The position numbers were made by a program, and so were the translations under genes. A DNA stretch of 15,225 nucleotides from Candidatus Latescibacterota bacterium. GTDB lineage: Bacteria > Latescibacterota > UBA2968. Location: assembly GCA_018650745.1 (NCBI GenBank), contig JABIFK010000158.1, positions 1-15,225 on the forward strand. Reading direction: 5' to 3'. The first letter of the stretch is position 1; the number at the start of each line of letters is the position of its first letter. The notes beneath the pieces are model-generated. The model saw nothing but the letters and a program-made list of their open reading frames with translations. It did not search any database and was not told the origin of the DNA. Shown here one piece after another: positions 14,989 to 15,225 of this stretch.

Positions 14989-15076
14989 GAAAAGTCTTGA
15001 TGATTTGTATTGGGAGTTTGCATAAATAAATGGATTGATTGGGTTCTGTTGATGACATCAGTGAGAGGATGATTTT

Positions 15077-15225
15077 ATGGCGGCGAATGATTGGTTGAAT
15101 GGGCTTTATTTGACAACGGATTTGGTGTTAAAACATCCGAAGTATGTTGAGCGGTTGCGAGATGAAATTGGGTTGAATACGGTTGTGCTTTCTTATACGG
15201 GTGAGGTGTCAGATGCGGTGGCGAA
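15077..15225 (+). CDS. Start of an unrecognised cytosolic protein, cut by the window edge
   Basis: An ATG at 15077 follows AGAGGATG (15064-15071) at good spacing and opens a frame that runs off the end after 49 codons. The visible part begins MAANDWLNGLYLTTDLVLKH and continues with an Arg/Glu-rich helix and a hydrophobic strand (LNTVVLSYTGEVSD). The pattern of a helix followed by TVVLSY resembles the first beta/alpha unit of a TIM-barrel protein, but that is a guess. It has no signal peptide. The G/T-rich codon usage matches the upstream Ldh-family gene. I do not recognise the family. Confidence 0.7.
   Translation, partial: MAANDWLNGLYLTTDLVLKHPKYVERLRDEIGLNTVVLSYTGEVSDAVA

Noticed and set aside
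14881..15000. Lysine-rich repeat microprotein (K-x-K-S).
   Set aside because: The frame lacks any start codon with a ribosome site. Unit differences that preserve the pattern are too few to prove coding selection.
1..15225. tRNA, rRNA, transposase, integrase or defence genes.
   Set aside because: I examined the intergenic gaps and gene products and saw no cloverleaf-like sequence, no transposase or integrase motifs and no nuclease or toxin-antitoxin pair.

Overview
The window looks like chromosome from an uncultivated Gram-negative bacterium of the FCB superphylum. Latescibacterota is my best guess; Poribacteria or a Calditrichota/Marinimicrobia-like lineage are alternatives. The reasons are a TonB-dependent receptor with a carboxypeptidase-regulatory-like N-terminal domain, a secreted protein with a FlgD-Ig/type IX-like C-terminal domain, a PorV/PorQ-family protein, and a DUF6785/DUF6784 membrane protein near enolase-superfamily and Ldh-family catabolic enzymes. 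This is inference from recognised families; no 16S rRNA or tRNA gene is present to fix it.

Layout. At 11-733 there is a small outer-membrane beta-barrel gene closed by a strong terminator at 815-845. On the minus strand, 844-1479 encodes uridine kinase, divergent from an enolase-superfamily (MLE-type) enzyme at 1574-2860. A 416-base gap follows. It holds a frameshifted minus-strand remnant of a small membrane protein and a good sigma70-like promoter for the DUF6785/DUF6784 membrane protein at 3277-5232. That gene and the convergent minus-strand GAF-GAF-HTH-AT-hook regulator (5310-6509) share a bidirectional terminator. An AT-rich 491-base gap with a perfect palindrome separates the regulator from the main operon.

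The main operon (7001-13514) encodes a TonB-dependent receptor, an exported FnIII/C-terminal-sorting-domain protein and a PorV-like barrel. There is a hairpin between the first two genes and a strong terminator after the third. All three products have signal peptides and fit one cell-surface system: uptake receptor, surface or secreted protein, and outer-membrane shuttle or attachment partner. Their arginine and glycine codons (CGT, GGT) differ from the G-rich choices of the catabolic genes, which suggests high expression.

The right end holds a hairpin-rich, repeat-like intergenic stretch with a possible gene remnant, an Ldh-family oxidoreductase with a shortened central region (13872-14870), a REP-like hairpin joined to a six-unit 12-bp tandem repeat, and the start of an unrecognised gene cut by the window edge. 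The plus strand is strongly G+T-rich throughout, whichever strand is coding, so the skew belongs to the replicon and not to gene direction. I did not find a defence system, CRISPR array, IS element or complete mobile element. The least ordinary items are the AT-hook regulator with its AT-rich divergent region, the surface operon, and the repeats.
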